A program made the position numbers and the translations under genes. Of a DNA stretch of 64,000 bases, positions 35,430 through 47,382 are shown in pieces (the first letter of the stretch is position 1; each line of letters opens with the position of its first letter). The notes beneath the pieces are model-generated. The model searched no databases. It saw nothing but the letters and a program-made list of their open reading frames with translations, and was not told the origin of the DNA. This stretch comes from Trema orientale (taxonomy: Eukaryota > Streptophyta > Magnoliopsida > Rosales > Cannabaceae): positions 3,878,304-3,942,303 of the forward strand of contig JXTC01000002.1 of assembly GCA_002914845.1 (NCBI GenBank), in the 5' to 3' direction.

Positions 35430-36416
35430 GATATCACCCATACCAACAATATCTAAAGGTTCTCAATCGGCTAGATAAACCTTTTCGTAATTACCAGCGA
35501 CATAATTCTCTAATACATCACGATGTGCAGTGGTATGAAATGAAGCTCCAGAGTCTAAGACCCAAGAGTCAATTGGATTATCTACAGACAACAGTAAAGC
35601 GTCTTGTACCTCATCAGTCACGGCATTCGCATCGTTTCTGCTGTCGTCTTTCCTTGGTGCTCTGCAATTCTTTTCTATGTGGCCAGTCTTGCCACAATTC
35701 CAGCATTCCGGTCTTCTTCCAGATCTGGACTTGTCTCTGTCATTCCTTGACTTGGACCTACCACGACCCCGATTAGAATTCTTTTCGCTGCTCCTGTCCC
35801 TGTTCTCGAGATTTAGGGCAGAACTCGATGATGCGCCTTCACCCGAATCAATTCTACGAACTTCTTCCGCCAAAATTCGGTCTCTAACATCATTGAATTG
35901 CAACTTTTCTTTGCCTACAGAATTGCTAATCGCAGCCCTTATTGGTTCCCAGCTGGTTGGTAGAGAGGCCAGAAGAATTAGAGCACGAACTTCATCGTCG
36001 AAATTAATTTCGACGGACGTCAATTGAAGAACGATCGTGTTGAACTCATTGATATGTGTTGCAACTGAAGCACCTTCTCGCATCTTTAAATAAAACAACT
36101 TCTTCATCAAATGTACCTTGTTATTTGCCGACGGCTTCTCATACATGTCTGACAGGATGCTCATCATCTCTGCTGTGGTTTTTGCATTCGCCACATTATG
36201 AGCAACATTCTTTGTTAGCGTTAATCGAATTACGCCTAATACCTATCGATCAAGGAGTTCCCAGTCGTCATTCTCCATCTTCTCAGGTTTCTTCCCTGGT
36301 AGAGGCTGATGCAACTTTTTACTATGCAGATAATCATTGATCTGCAATCTTCAGTACGAGAAGTCTGTACCGTCGAACTTGTCAATTCCGAGTCCTGATC
36401 CTTCACCTCCGGTCAT
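35430..36416 (-). pseudogene. Copia gag and protease
   Basis: The ATG at 36416 opens MTGGEGSGLGIDKFDGTDFS. The UBN2-type Gag body follows (MSILSDMYEKPSANNKVHLM, then LKMREGASVATHINEF), with the CCHC knuckle CWNCGKTGHIEKNC (about 35705-35664) and the protease motif WVLDSGASFHTTAHRD (about 35571-35524). Early stops occur at a conserved Trp (TGA after DFSY) and at a Gln (TAG after LLDR). Gag and protease are adjacent in one frame, as in Tnt1. Confidence 0.87.
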
Positions 36417-36455
36417 CGCTCCCACTTAAATATCGAACGAATCTCTGATACCAGT

Positions 36456-36981
36456 TGTTAGGGAATAACCTCCCCAATAGATACACAATAGTGGAAGCGA
36501 TAGAATAAATACAAAAAATAATGCCGAAATAAAAATAAACAGGACACACAAAATTAGCGTGGTTCACCAAATTGGCTACGTCCACGGAGCTGCTGCAGAT
36601 TTTCATTATTGGGAGAAAAAGTACCTTTACAAGTGTTTACGCTCAACTCATACCCCAGACCCCGAATACACCACTCTCAAGAATAAAAACTATCAATTTT
36701 TACTCACTTTACACGTGGTGTATTTCACTCTCAATGGGATGATTTACAATGAGGAATAGTACCTCTATTTATAATGTGAGGTTCCTCAGCCCTATACACG
36801 TTTTTGCCAACTTTTATCATATATATCACACATTTTGTACACGGTTTGTACCGTGTATTGTTTGCTGGTAAGAGCAATTAATGCTCTTTATATTACACGG
36901 TTGGCAGAGCATTTAATGCTCTTTACCATTGTAATACACGGTTTGAAAACCGTGTGTGGTTCACACACATCCACATCAACA
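36456..36981 (-). repeat. 5' LTR of the Tnt1-like element
   Basis: It begins TGTTAGGG just after the primer site and ends CATCAACA, followed by ACTGT (36982-36986). The high similarity to the other LTR suggests a fairly recent insertion relative to the chromovirus. Confidence 0.88.
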
Positions 36982-36986
36982 ACTGT

Positions 36987-37273
36987 CTCCGAGTAGTTCA
37001 CGGTCTAAACTCTTCTCTCTCTCAAGGTCATTCGGCTAGTATCTTTTCTGATGTCAAGTCTCTGTAACCTAGTTAATTATGTTTTTTGCCATTTTATTTC
37101 CTGTACTGGAAATAAAATTGCTCATAAATTAGCTAGGAAAGCTTTGTCTTCAACTAGTGATTTGAACTAGTTTGATTCTAGTCCTTTGTTTATTTCACCT
37201 TTTGTTTTAGACAATTTGAAATTTGATTAATAAAAAAGGAGTTCTTCCGTCCACAAAAAAAAAAAAAAAAAAT
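36987..37273 (+). pseudogene. 3' part of the interrupted LINE: RNase H end, 3' UTR and poly(A)
   Basis: The sequence resumes the RNase H domain in broken frame (SQGHSASIFSDVKSL, then CTGNKIAHKLARKALSST), followed by a stop, an AATAAA-like region and a run of A at 37254-37272. It demonstrates that the copia element inserted into the LINE. Confidence 0.75.
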
Positions 37274-37510
37274 CCCATCCTTAGCTTGTTTATCTGCTGT
37301 TATAATCTACTTTCCTTTTTTCTCTTTCCTTTTTTTTTTATAAATATATTGGTCAGAAGATTTTTTTCGATTAATATAATTTAAGAAATTTTTAAACGGG
37401 AGTTCTAAATCAATGATTATGTAGAAAAAAAAACGAAAAATTATATTGGAAGTTTGATGCTCTTGGTAATTAGGGATCGAAGCTCTCGAAAAAGTTTTTA
37501 ACTACAAATT

Positions 37511-37881
37511 AATCATTACTTTATATTTTCAATTCTTTATCATATGTTGTTGCTCTATTGTTAGTTTTTTGGGGCGATTTTGAAGAATGAAAAGATAAAT
37601 TTCTTCTAGGGTATAAGAAATTTAATAGCTTTACTATTTGGATGCTACTGGAGGATTCTTTGTATAATTAATGTGCGTATTTAATTATATAATTGTCTTT
37701 TTGGGTAATTGCCATCATAGGTAAATTTATAATTAAAATCATAATCATTACTTTGTATTTTCAATTCTTTATCATATGTTGTTGCTCTATTGTTAGTGTT
37801 TTGGGGCGATTTTGAAGAATAAAAAGATAAATTTCTTCTAGTGTATAAGAAATTTAATAGCTTTTACTATTTGGGTGCTAC
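37511..37881. repeat. Tandem duplication with 232-bp period
   Basis: AATCATTACTTTATATTTTC at 37511 recurs at 37743 with one change. The first copy is uninterrupted to 37742. The second copy breaks at 37881 and resumes at 39424, because a solo LTR lies between. Confidence 0.8.
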
Positions 37882-39423
37882 TGATAACTCTATGAAAATA
37901 GAGTTATTTATGTTCTTTTACTTAAATATTTTGTGTGTTTTTAGTAATTTTAGTTTAATTTAGGTTATTTTATAGTTAATTTAATTTTTAGTATTTAGAT
38001 ATAATTTTATTTAATTTTATTAGATTTTAGGTATTTAATTTAATTTAATTTAGTTTAGATAATTTAGTTTAGTTTAATTAAATTCGGAATTAATTTATTT
38101 AGATAATGATGTGTTTATTTTATGATTAAGTTTTAATTTTGTTTTGATTTAGATTATGTTTTAGGTTTAATTTGAATTTAATTTAGATTTTATTTTGATT
38201 TTAGATTAAAAGAAAAAAGAAACAAATTCGGAAAAATAGAAGCCCAAACTCGCGTGTGTGAAGGGAGATTTCAGGTGCGATCTCGGCCGTCGATTAGAGG
38301 CTCAGGAGCATCTGGTGAGCGCGTGCACACCACGCGGAGAGGCAGGGCGTGAGAAGGCAGCAGCAGGCGTGGGCCCGCGTCGTCAGCTACTGCCAGGCCG
38401 TGTCCGATCTTCTGCTTCGCATACTCCGTGCACCCGGTTCATCCGCCATTGAAACATTGCCACCTCAGCTCATGAACTTTGACTTTCGCTCCAGCCAATC
38501 AGGCGTGAGTTTCGTGCCAGTTTCATGTGTTTCGTCCGCATGGGATCACGGCCCAGTGACCAGAAACGTGAATAAAGAGGAAGAGAGAGAGAGAAAAGGA
38601 AAGAAGAAATTGTGAGAAACTAACACATCACATGACCAATCAGAAGCCACCATTAGAAACGTGGGAACTTGCACAACACTCTAACCTCAGCTATAAATAC
38701 CCAGAACATGAGAGAAAAAAGAATACACCAATTTTGAGAGAGAAAACTCTACTTTTTCTAAAGAGAGAGTGTGAGATGTCAGGCTAGTTTTTAGAGAGGC
38801 TAGAGAGATGATCTTAGTTGTATAGTTTTTCTGTTTTCCAGCTTTGATTCCTGAGAGTGCTTCAACGCTCATAAATTTGGTTTGTTAAATTCTTCAATAT
38901 TTTTATTTTCAATATATTATTTTCTAGTTTCTCATATAAATTCAGTCATACTTTCTTTATGTGGTGATTTAAACTAGATTATAATTATATTTGTTTTATT
39001 AGTTGATTTTTTACTGTAGTATTGTCTCTGTGATATATTGTCGATCTTAGATAACTAATAACATAGATTATTTTGGTGTTAATTGGAAGAATTTCTCATA
39101 TTGAATATTTTAAATTAATATTTGTTCTTAATTACTATATTTTCCGGTTATGTGTTTGGGATGTGAAACATATAATTGAGTGATAAATAGAAATCAAAAT
39201 TGGTAACAGTTAGACGAACAATTAAGTGAATCTTGAAGCCTTGTTTTCACATATTGGTATTTTCATTTATTATTTTGTGATTATTTTAATTTATTGCTCA
39301 GTTTATTTTTTTTTCAATTTTTCTTTCTATTTTTCATTACCTTTCATTGTTGATTTACTTCTCTGTGGGATCGACACCTTAATCTATACTGCGATAGCCG
39401 CTAGTATATTTTGAGCGTAGATA
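37882..39423 (+). mobile_element. Solo LTR, Tat-like gypsy type
   Basis: It starts TGATAACTCTATGAAAATAG, as many Tat-type LTRs do, and ends shortly after a GGGATCGACACC block. It is flanked by GCTAC on both sides (37877-37881 and 39424-39428). A TATAAATA box lies at 38692-38699, followed by a purine-rich stretch, placing the internal promoter in + orientation. A GC-rich segment (38260-38440) lies upstream of it. No coding internal region is present, so this is the product of LTR-LTR recombination. Confidence 0.8.
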
Positions 39424-40556
39424 GCTACTGGAGGATTCTTTGTATAACTAATGTGCGTATTTAATTATATAATTGTCTTTTTGGGTAATTGCCATCATAG
39501 GTAAATTTGTAATTAAAATCATAAATGTACATAGTTGAAATGGTGACAGTATTAAAACTTCCCAAAAATCTTTGAGTGAGGTACTTCTAATATTATAGTT
39601 GTCTTCATGCCAAATTTAGCTCATTTTTCCGTTTAAAAAAAATCCCTTATATATTTCATATAGAAAAATATTAGAGTGCATTTTTATTGTTTAGCAATAA
39701 AAACATGGATCCCATACAAATTTGTATACATTAGGTGACTCTTTATTAGGGTTAGGCCAATTGGCAATTCGTCTTAGCATATCGTATTTGGGTCAACATG
39801 ATTATGACATGACACGATAGTATATTAACTCAAACATGATATTATTAATAAATGTGTCAAAAATCTAAGCCCCAAATATGACACAAGTAATAAATATGTA
39901 ACATAATACACATGTAATTCATTCAATAAATGTGTTATGTATTCGTATATAACCCATTGGATGCGATTTAATATTGATATGATTATCAAATTTTAATACA
40001 ATTATACGCTAATAAATTCAACTAAATACATGTCAATATATTCAAAGTTAATTGAAACTACATTCAAATTTTTAAAAATAATAAACATGTCATATTTGTG
40101 TCTAGTCATATTGATACAAAAATGATATGTTTATATGCCATTTTCGACCTCGGGTTAAGCGGGTTGACACGAAAGCTACACGTTTATTATATTTGTTATA
40201 ATTAACATAAAAATAAATTATCATCCAAATCCGTTTATTTCTTGTTATTTTCGAGTTGTACCATCGTGTCACGTAGAAAATTGTTAACAACTCTCTCTCT
40301 CTCTCTCTCCCCTTTCCTTTTATGTCATTTTCTTTTATGAGCTTACAATTAACTAAAATAACAAAGGGGACTATATTTGCACAAGTAATGCAAGGGTCAC
40401 CAAATATCTTATACCAAAAACTTACACCACATGAGTTGACATTCATTTCAACTACTTCTTTTTTAAAAGTGAGATCGTATAGTTTAAAATTATATGGCTA
40501 AAAAAGATGCTATATCACTTGCGTAAATTTTTTATATAAGATTTTGGTATCCCAAT
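39424..40556. other. Intergenic AT-rich stretch
   Basis: The first ~110 bases complete the duplicated segment. The remainder has no gene. It holds a CT microsatellite at 40291-40309, and a stretch at 39770-40180 with GGGTTGACACGAAAG-type words, common in decayed plant repeats. Confidence 0.45.
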
Positions 40557-43500
40557 TGTTAGTTAAAATTTACGAAAAACCTAACAAAAGCAAAGATGAG
40601 TGGAAGTATGGAATTTTTTTTTTTCAGGATTACAATTTTTCATAAAATCTTTTAGGATCTTTGTTACGGTCTAAACACATAAAAGAGATTGTATACCTCA
40701 ACCAATGAGTCTTCCTTCCTTTGTGCTGGAAATTACCTAATATTTAGGAAAAATCATACACGCATGCAAACTATGAAAAACACATGATTACATCATGAAC
40801 GCAGTGGAAAAATTAGCGGATTTAGGTTTTAAAATTTTTCATAAAAATAATTTTCATAACCATAGAACATACATGTATCATATACAGGATCATGTATAAC
40901 ATAAATCAAATCTAAATACATAAACCCTAGAGATAAGATTAGGGTTTACCTCTTGTAGCATGCTCCTTCTTGATCTCCTTATTGATGGTGATCAAATCTC
41001 CAACTCTAGATCTTCTTGTCTATGCTCCTATTCTTGGTTGATGAGGCGAGTGGGCACCAAGTTGAATGCTTCGTTGGAAAAGGATCAAGAATACCTTCTT
41101 GATCCTTTGGAACACCGGGACGTGAGATGAGACTGTGAGGTTGTAAGAAACTTTTTCTCCCCTCTCTTTCTCAGCCTTGGCCGAAATTCACTCTCTCTCT
41201 CTCTCTCTCCTTCTGTTTCACGTGTAGCATTAATTTGCTACAATGCAGTTTTTTTCTCTCATATATCTTATATATATGAGGCCCAAAATTGCTAATCCCA
41301 GTCCAACTAGGATTGGACTTGTTCTCCAATTTGGGCTTTGGGTGTATTTTTATAAATATATCCAACTCATGTAATTTATCTATAAAAATACCAACTTCTG
41401 TGTAGAATCATTATTTTATACAATTTCATGAAACTAATTTCATAAATACCACCAACCAATTAATGAACTTTGTTGAGTTAGACAAGGGACCTAATAGATC
41501 CAAATAACCTAAGCTCTAATAGTATGATAAATACATAATAACTCTTATTATGCTATTTATATAAATACTATTAGTAAAGGAGACACTGCACTAAAGGTCT
41601 AATACTACACTCTTAGATTAAATGTCATACCTTTTATAGAAATTTAATCAACTAGCCTTGATTAACTGATCCATCTAGCATATTCTATGCCACATGTAAA
41701 ATCTCTATACAATGCCATAGTTGGATAGGTGAAATTATTGTAATACCCCTTCAACACATATTTACATTTAAGTTACTATCTTTCTATCAAAGAATAATGT
41801 TGTCGGTAATTTTATTCTCAATAGCCATTTAGAAAAAATTATCAACCAATTCACAAAGTGAATACTAAAATCTTAGATGTAATTATTCCATGAATCTTGA
41901 AAGACCTTAAAGTGACATTATTTAGTGTTCATAAGCTATAACCTCTAATATACCAGAGTTCGCCTCTAACTTCACAGAGATTAGTCTTTTAACAAATCAA
42001 AAGGCTACAACCCATGAAAACAAGTCCAATAAAACATCAAGGATTAAGATCTATATACTAAGAGCTAGTTTGCAGTAATACTAAGAATTGAGTTATGGTA
42101 CTCCAATTCTTTATATTACCTGGTCCAGTTTAATACACATAACTTATTTATGTTGTACTAGTATTTCTAACAGAAGTCAGACACTTCAATAATTTGAGAC
42201 ATATCATTCCTGTTGAGATAGACAAACACTACGACCTATAATAAATAAAGTATTCCATCTTTATTTACAGATTGTGAATTAGTTAATTTAGACTTCATTA
42301 AAGAAACAAGTCTCCCCATAATTAACACTTAATCATGTTTGTTCTTTATACACAAATAAAGTCATGGAATCTTTTTCAAATAAATAAACTATTCAACTGA
42401 GACAGTTTAATCTAGCAAGTATCATAATTGCATATGAGAGAATTTTATTTATACTAAAAGGATAAAATTGAAAATATGCTTTTTAGGGTAAATATCCCAA
42501 CACTATGCACCAAGATTGTAACTGTAGAGGCGTGTGGGCACCTCGATCTTCATCAACCTCCAAGTGAGAATCCAAGAACCCTAATACCCTACAATGGTAG
42601 CTCTAAGAATTTCTCTCTCTCACTCTTCTCTCAGTTTTCTGTGCAGCTGCCAAACTAATATTTCAGTCAAAATTGAATTAACACACAACAAGGAGGGAAG
42701 AGCCTTTTATCAGCTCCTCCCTAAGGAGGAAATTCGGCCATCTCTAGGGACTATGGACTGGCCAAATTTCACTGCTATTTTAGCAGTGTGGTGAGCCCCA
42801 ATGGCTCATCCATTTGTCCTACCCTTTTCTCCCTTTTTGTGTAATCGCCTAGAAAACTGTTTTGAGCACAATTGATCTCATGCAACCCAATATATTGGTG
42901 CAGGTTGGGGACTTAAATAAACCTATTTAATTCAAGCTCCAATAGACAATGACCTAGTTATAATTAACTCTTAATATAAATGAGCTTGTACCATTAGTGA
43001 TAGACTTATTCCACTAAAAGTCCAAACTAAACTCTTGAATTAAATAAATTTCATCAGAGACTTTATAATTAAAATTATGTCTATTATATGATGAACATGT
43101 GCATGTGTATCCTCACATAAATACTGATAATTGGAGCTAGGTAAAATTATCGTTTTGCCGTTCTAATTATATCTTTCAATTCCTTGATACAAAACTATAT
43201 CTAATGGATGATCAGACTTACAAAAAGTCTTCAATTAATAAAATATCTAATTTTATTAATTACTTAGTTAAGGTTTAAATCAGCCAAGCTCATATTGCTC
43301 CTCAAGGCAATATTCATTTCTCTATATAATAGAGTTGTGGATTCCATATCTATAAGCATATGTTCCTAATACCCATAATAATGCATTACCAAAATCTCAA
43401 GGCCTTGATCATCAATTTCTCGATCTGTACATTTCAAAATCTCAAATAATACAAGTTATAAATATGGGTTCATTACTTATTTCAGGATTAAGAAAGACAT

Positions 43501-43929
43501 GCGTTAATTATCAAGTTTGTGAGAATATATTTTAGTCAACGATATTTATTACAAGAATATATCTCACATGGTCCATGATCAATGTTTACACACCAAGACA
43601 TTTTGCACATGATCACACCAATATAGATTAAGACACACTATAAATTCACAAAGTCTTGCAACGCGATACAAAAGAAGTGTCCGGCTTCTCTTATTAGTTG
43701 TGAATAGTCTTATTTAATTTAACTAGAGAAAATATATCTTAACTTTAATAAATAACTTTATTAAAATATTTTTCTAATGAATAACTCATGGAACCTTTTG
43801 ACATTTACTATTGCACCAATAATCAAAATATTATTACAAATACTATGCATGAAATATCCTTTATTAAACATCCAAAATATTTAATAAATATCCATAAATA
43901 ATAAACACTTTTTGGGCATAATCCTAACA
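40557..43929 (-). repeat. 3' LTR of the copia element, carrying a nested LTR
   Basis: It starts TGTTAGTTAAAATTTACG and ends GCATAATCCTAACA. It is homologous to 49124-50690, except that bases 40724-42502 are absent from the other copy. Confidence 0.82.
40724..42502 (-). mobile_element. Nested solo LTR of another copia family
   Basis: It starts TGCTGGAAATTACC and ends ATATCCCAACA, with flanks CTTTG (40719-40723) and CTATG (42503-42507). The other LTR reads CTATA at the equivalent site, supporting insertion. It has a CT microsatellite at 41190-41210 and a region of purine/pyrimidine-rich leader. Its right two-fifths resemble 62190-63334. The minus orientation is inferred from LTR layout and is not certain. 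Confidence 0.7.
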
Positions 43930-43957
43930 ATCTCCCACTTGCACAAAAAGTAATTTA

Positions 43958-45540
43958 TTATATCTTTTGCATCCCTAAACTTATAAGGTGACTCTCAAAG
44001 CTCTTTTCAGGCAGTGTTTTAGTCAATAGATTAACTAGGTTATCTTCCGACGCGATCTTGCACACAGTCACTTCTCCTCGATCAACTATATCTCGAATAA
44101 GATGATACTTCCTCTCAATATGCTTCGCTATTTTGTGGCTTCTAGGTTCCTTTGAGTTAGCAACTGCTCCACTATTGTCACAGTATAGAGTTAATGATTG
44201 ACTAGTAGTAGGAACTACTTGTAAATCTATTAAGAATTTTCGGAGCCAAACAGCTTTCTTTGCAGCCTCACAAGCAGCTACATATCTAGCTTCCATGGTG
44301 CAGTCAGTAATACAAGTTTGCTTCACTCTCCTCCAAATAATAGCTCCTCCACCAAGAGTAAAGTCAAAATCAAAAATTGACATTCTAAAGTCAGGATCTG
44401 ATTAGAAATCGAAATTCGTGTACTCAATGGGAGTAAGGTCTTCTCTAGAATACACAAGTATATAGTCTCTAGTTCTCCGAAGATACTTCAGAATATGCTT
44501 GACTGGCACCCAATGTTCTAGTTCTGGGTTTGACTAGAATCTACAAATAACTTCCACTGCAACGCATATGTCAAGTCTAGTGCATAACATTGTATACATG
44601 GGACTTCCCACTGTCGAAGCATATGGTATTCTCTTCATATCTTCTATCTCTTTTGCATTTGTAGGAGATTGCTCTTTTGACAGTTTAATTCCATGTCGAA
44701 AAGACAACAACCCTTTCTTAGAATTTTTTATGCTAAATACAGCCAAGATTATATCTATATGAGAAGCTTGTGATAAAGGTATGGACTTGTTCTTCCTATT
44801 ACAAATAATTTGGATTCCTAGTACATAGCTTGCCTCGCTAAGGTCCTTAATATCAAATTGTTGTGTAAGCCATATTTTGATAGTTATCATTGCACCTACA
44901 TCATTTCTAATTAGTAAAATGTAATCTACATAAAGTACCAGAAATACCGATTTACCATTTTCAATCTTCTTGTAGACATAAGACTCGTTTATAACTTGAT
45001 CATATCTATAAGGTTTAATAGCTTAATCAAATCTTATATTCTATGATTTAGATGCTTGCTTTAGTCCATAAATGGACCTCTATAAGAGATAGACTTTTTC
45101 CTCATAGCCTTTTTCTACAAAATCATCTGGTTGTACCATATAGATGCTTTCGTCAAGATTTTCATTCAGAATTGCAGTCTTGATATCCATTTGTCAAATC
45201 CCATAATCGAGGGCCGCGTCTATGAATAAAAAAATACGAATAGACTTAATTATAGCAACAAAAGAGAATGTCTCTTCATAGTCGATTTCTTCTTTTTGGG
45301 TATAATCTTTTGCTACAAGGCTTGTTTTGAAAGTCTCGACCTTCCCGTCTATTCCTCCTTTTCCTTTGTAGACCCATTTGTACCCTATAGTTTTTACTCT
45401 TTCAGGTAGATCTACAAATTTCAAAATATGATTAAAATACATAGACTCTATCTCATATTTCATAACTTTTTTCCATGAGTTGGCATCGACTTCCTTCATA
45501 GCTTCGTCATAGGTAAAGGGATCCGCTTCTAAACTTTCAT
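43958..45540 (-). pseudogene. Copia reverse transcriptase and RNase H, defective
   Basis: The minus strand encodes RT from MKEVDANSWKKVMKYEIESM and KWVYKGKGGIDGKVETFK. The catalytic motif is LYVDYILL, so the second Asp of YVDD is Tyr (codon at 44921-44923). DLSEASYVLGIQI and YASTVGSPMYTMLCTRLDI follow, then RNase H (CTMEARYVAACEAAKKAVWL, CDNSGAVANSKEPRSHK and NLLTKTLPEKS). Stops occur where relatives have Gln or Trp (in the LxRSIYGLKQ, ASKSxN, RFDx, CRFxSNP and FDFxSDP motifs). It is inactive. Confidence 0.85.
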
Positions 45541-46020
45541 AAATAGTCTGGAAGAATTCACCTTGCCATCTTTTAGGTTGTCTTATGACCCTCTCACTAC
45601 GATGAGGCTTTGGAGGATTCTAGGCTATTTCAGTGGCTGGTTGTTGTTATACTATGGGCTGAATATTTTGTTCTGTAAGAAGTGGTCCACCAGCAGGTGA
45701 CGGTTGCTGTAGAACTGGTGGATTCACAGCTTGAGTCCCATATGGAACTTGTTGCTATAAATCTACCCTCTATGTTGGAGTACTCATAGTTCTCTGAAAT
45801 AACATCATCTCACCAACCGCAGGCAGTTCAATATTTGGAACATTTATGGTTGATGTCTCCCTAGTGATTTTTTCAATAATTACTTCACTCTTAGGCTTGT
45901 AATTCTTCATATAGTCCTTTTCTAAGAATGTTGTATTTGTGCTAACAAATACCTTGTTGTCAGTTAGACTATAAAAGAAAAACACCTCTCATATCTTTGA
46001 GATAACCTATAAACAATAGA
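45541..46020 (-). pseudogene. Remnant of the copia integrase C-terminus and linker
   Basis: 45985-45770 reads MFFFYSLTDNKVFVSTNTTF, then LEKDYMKNYKPKSEV, which matches the segment after the copia integrase (the usual KVFVSTNATFLEED-type motif). Pro/Gln-rich linker sequence with stops leads to the RT. No integrase catalytic core is visible between here and 46735. Confidence 0.7.
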
Positions 46021-46734
46021 CTTCACAAATTTTATTTCTTTAACACATGAGTATGACTCCCTCAATTACAAGGATGAGGCAAATAAAACTTGTAATTAAT
46101 CCGTAATCACAAGATGTTTTAGAAACAAATCAAGATGAAACAATATTAAGATTCATTATTTGTATTCCTAAACCAAGGTTAATAATGATGAGTAATGAAC
46201 TATGTCAAACAGGGTTTTGTTTCTCTTTTCTGTAATACTATGGTGTTGGGAATTGAAAAAACTATCTACTCAGGAATCATTGTTTATATCTTAGTAATAA
46301 TCACCATCAAACAAATTCGAAAGTGTCTAGTATGGTTAATAAACCAAGTTTATCTTATAAGATATTATAAACTTCCTTATTCATCATTATTAGTATCATA
46401 ATTAAGTAAGTAGTGGATATGAGTTTTAAATTTTATAATTTGTAAACCTAATGGTCCAAAATAAATGTGAAAACTTTATTGAATAACCAAAAATATAAAT
46501 GTTCTAAAATATTAAAAAAGTACTAAATAAATTTGCTCAAAATAAAAGAGCTACAAATCCCAATAAAAACTTAAAACTCATAAATATTCTTTTACAAATA
46601 AAAGATTCCTTCCATTGCTTTGGCTTCTTAACTCTTATTGCTAATGTAGACATAGACATTCCTGTTCTAAGTCGAAGGTTAGGTGCTCCTTCGCCGATGC
46701 TCCTTTTCTTCTTGAAGCCCTACGGAGAATTACA

Positions 46735-47382
46735 AACATGATTAGTCGCTTCAGACTCTATAATCCAAAAATCAATAGAATCTGACAAATAATATGTTTC
46801 CAAGAAAAGTACACTACCTTCTTTTTTCCTTTTAGATACATGAGAAGGTGACTCCTTATCTTTGACCTTCTTTTTATTGTGTTGTTGCTCTAGTATTTTC
46901 AGAATTACTCAATCAAAGCCATCATCTTGCAATTCATCCATAATATCAATCTTTTCTGCCACATGGTCAGAAATATCCTTCATATTGATGATATCATCCA
47001 TACTATTTCGATTCCAAATTATTTTGCATTTCAGTTTCAGAAAATCTTCATCAACATATCCAAAATAACCAACATCAATGTTGACATTATCAAGAATACT
47101 CATAGCCTTTTTCTCTAAAAGAGAGTTGTAGCTGTTAACAGTTTTAACTACCCTCTCCAATTTCTTATTTAGCTGATTCAAGTCAGGGATTGTCTCTGAG
47201 ACTATGTTATTAATATAGCTCAAGTTGTTGATCTAAAACCTATTAAGATTAATGATATAATCAACTATCATGCTCTTCAGTAACTCATTCGAGTTATGGC
47301 ATTTGAGAAAATAGAGCTTCTCTTCTTCAGTGGAGTCTTTGGTAAGGGAAGGGGATATGGACATGGAGTAGATAATAGCCAT
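46735..47382 (-). pseudogene. Unusual gag-position ORF with protease-like end
   Basis: The ATG at 47382 opens MAIIYSMSISPSLTKDSTEE. One stop at about 47235 separates it from a 104-residue open stretch (YINNIVSETIPDLNQLNKKL, then EKKAMSILDNVNIDVGYFGY). It is acidic and probably helical or coiled-coil. It lacks the UBN2 signature and CCHC knuckle expected of copia gag. Near 46795-46745 the minus strand reads IDFWIIESEATNHVC, similar to a copia protease WIIDSGATNHVC but with the catalytic Asp changed to Glu. It may be a diverged gag, or host sequence captured by the element. Confidence 0.5.

Larger units (their letters stand above)
32313..36981 (-). mobile_element. Tnt1-like Ty1/copia retrotransposon
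   Basis: A nearly complete copia element in minus orientation: LTRs 32313-32854 and 36456-36981, a Met-tRNA primer site (TGGTATCAGAGAT at 36441-36453) and a purine tract (CTTCAAGTGGGAGAT at about 32855-32869). Gag, protease, integrase, reverse transcriptase and RNase H follow in Ty1/copia order and resemble the TNT 1-94 polyprotein. A 379-base assembly gap covers the integrase/RT junction. Stops and a frameshift inactivate it. Confidence 0.88.
31276..37273 (+). mobile_element. 5'-truncated LINE (L1-type) split by a copia insertion
   Basis: The element is flanked by near-identical repeats CCCATCCTTGG (31265-31275) and CCCATCCTTAG (37274-37284), and the right one follows a run of A at 37254-37272, the signature of LINE retrotransposition. 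Excluding the copia insert, about 1.3 kb remains. It carries a zinc-binding RT-tail domain and an RNase H domain. The 5' truncation removed the endonuclease and reverse transcriptase core, so it is dead. Confidence 0.75.

Noticed and set aside
38258..38615. GC-rich open frames in the solo LTR
   Set aside because: They sit upstream of the LTR TATA box in a regulatory region, and no domain is visible.
40921..40948. Interstitial telomere or telomeric array
   Set aside because: There is only one unit in each orientation, so no array is present.
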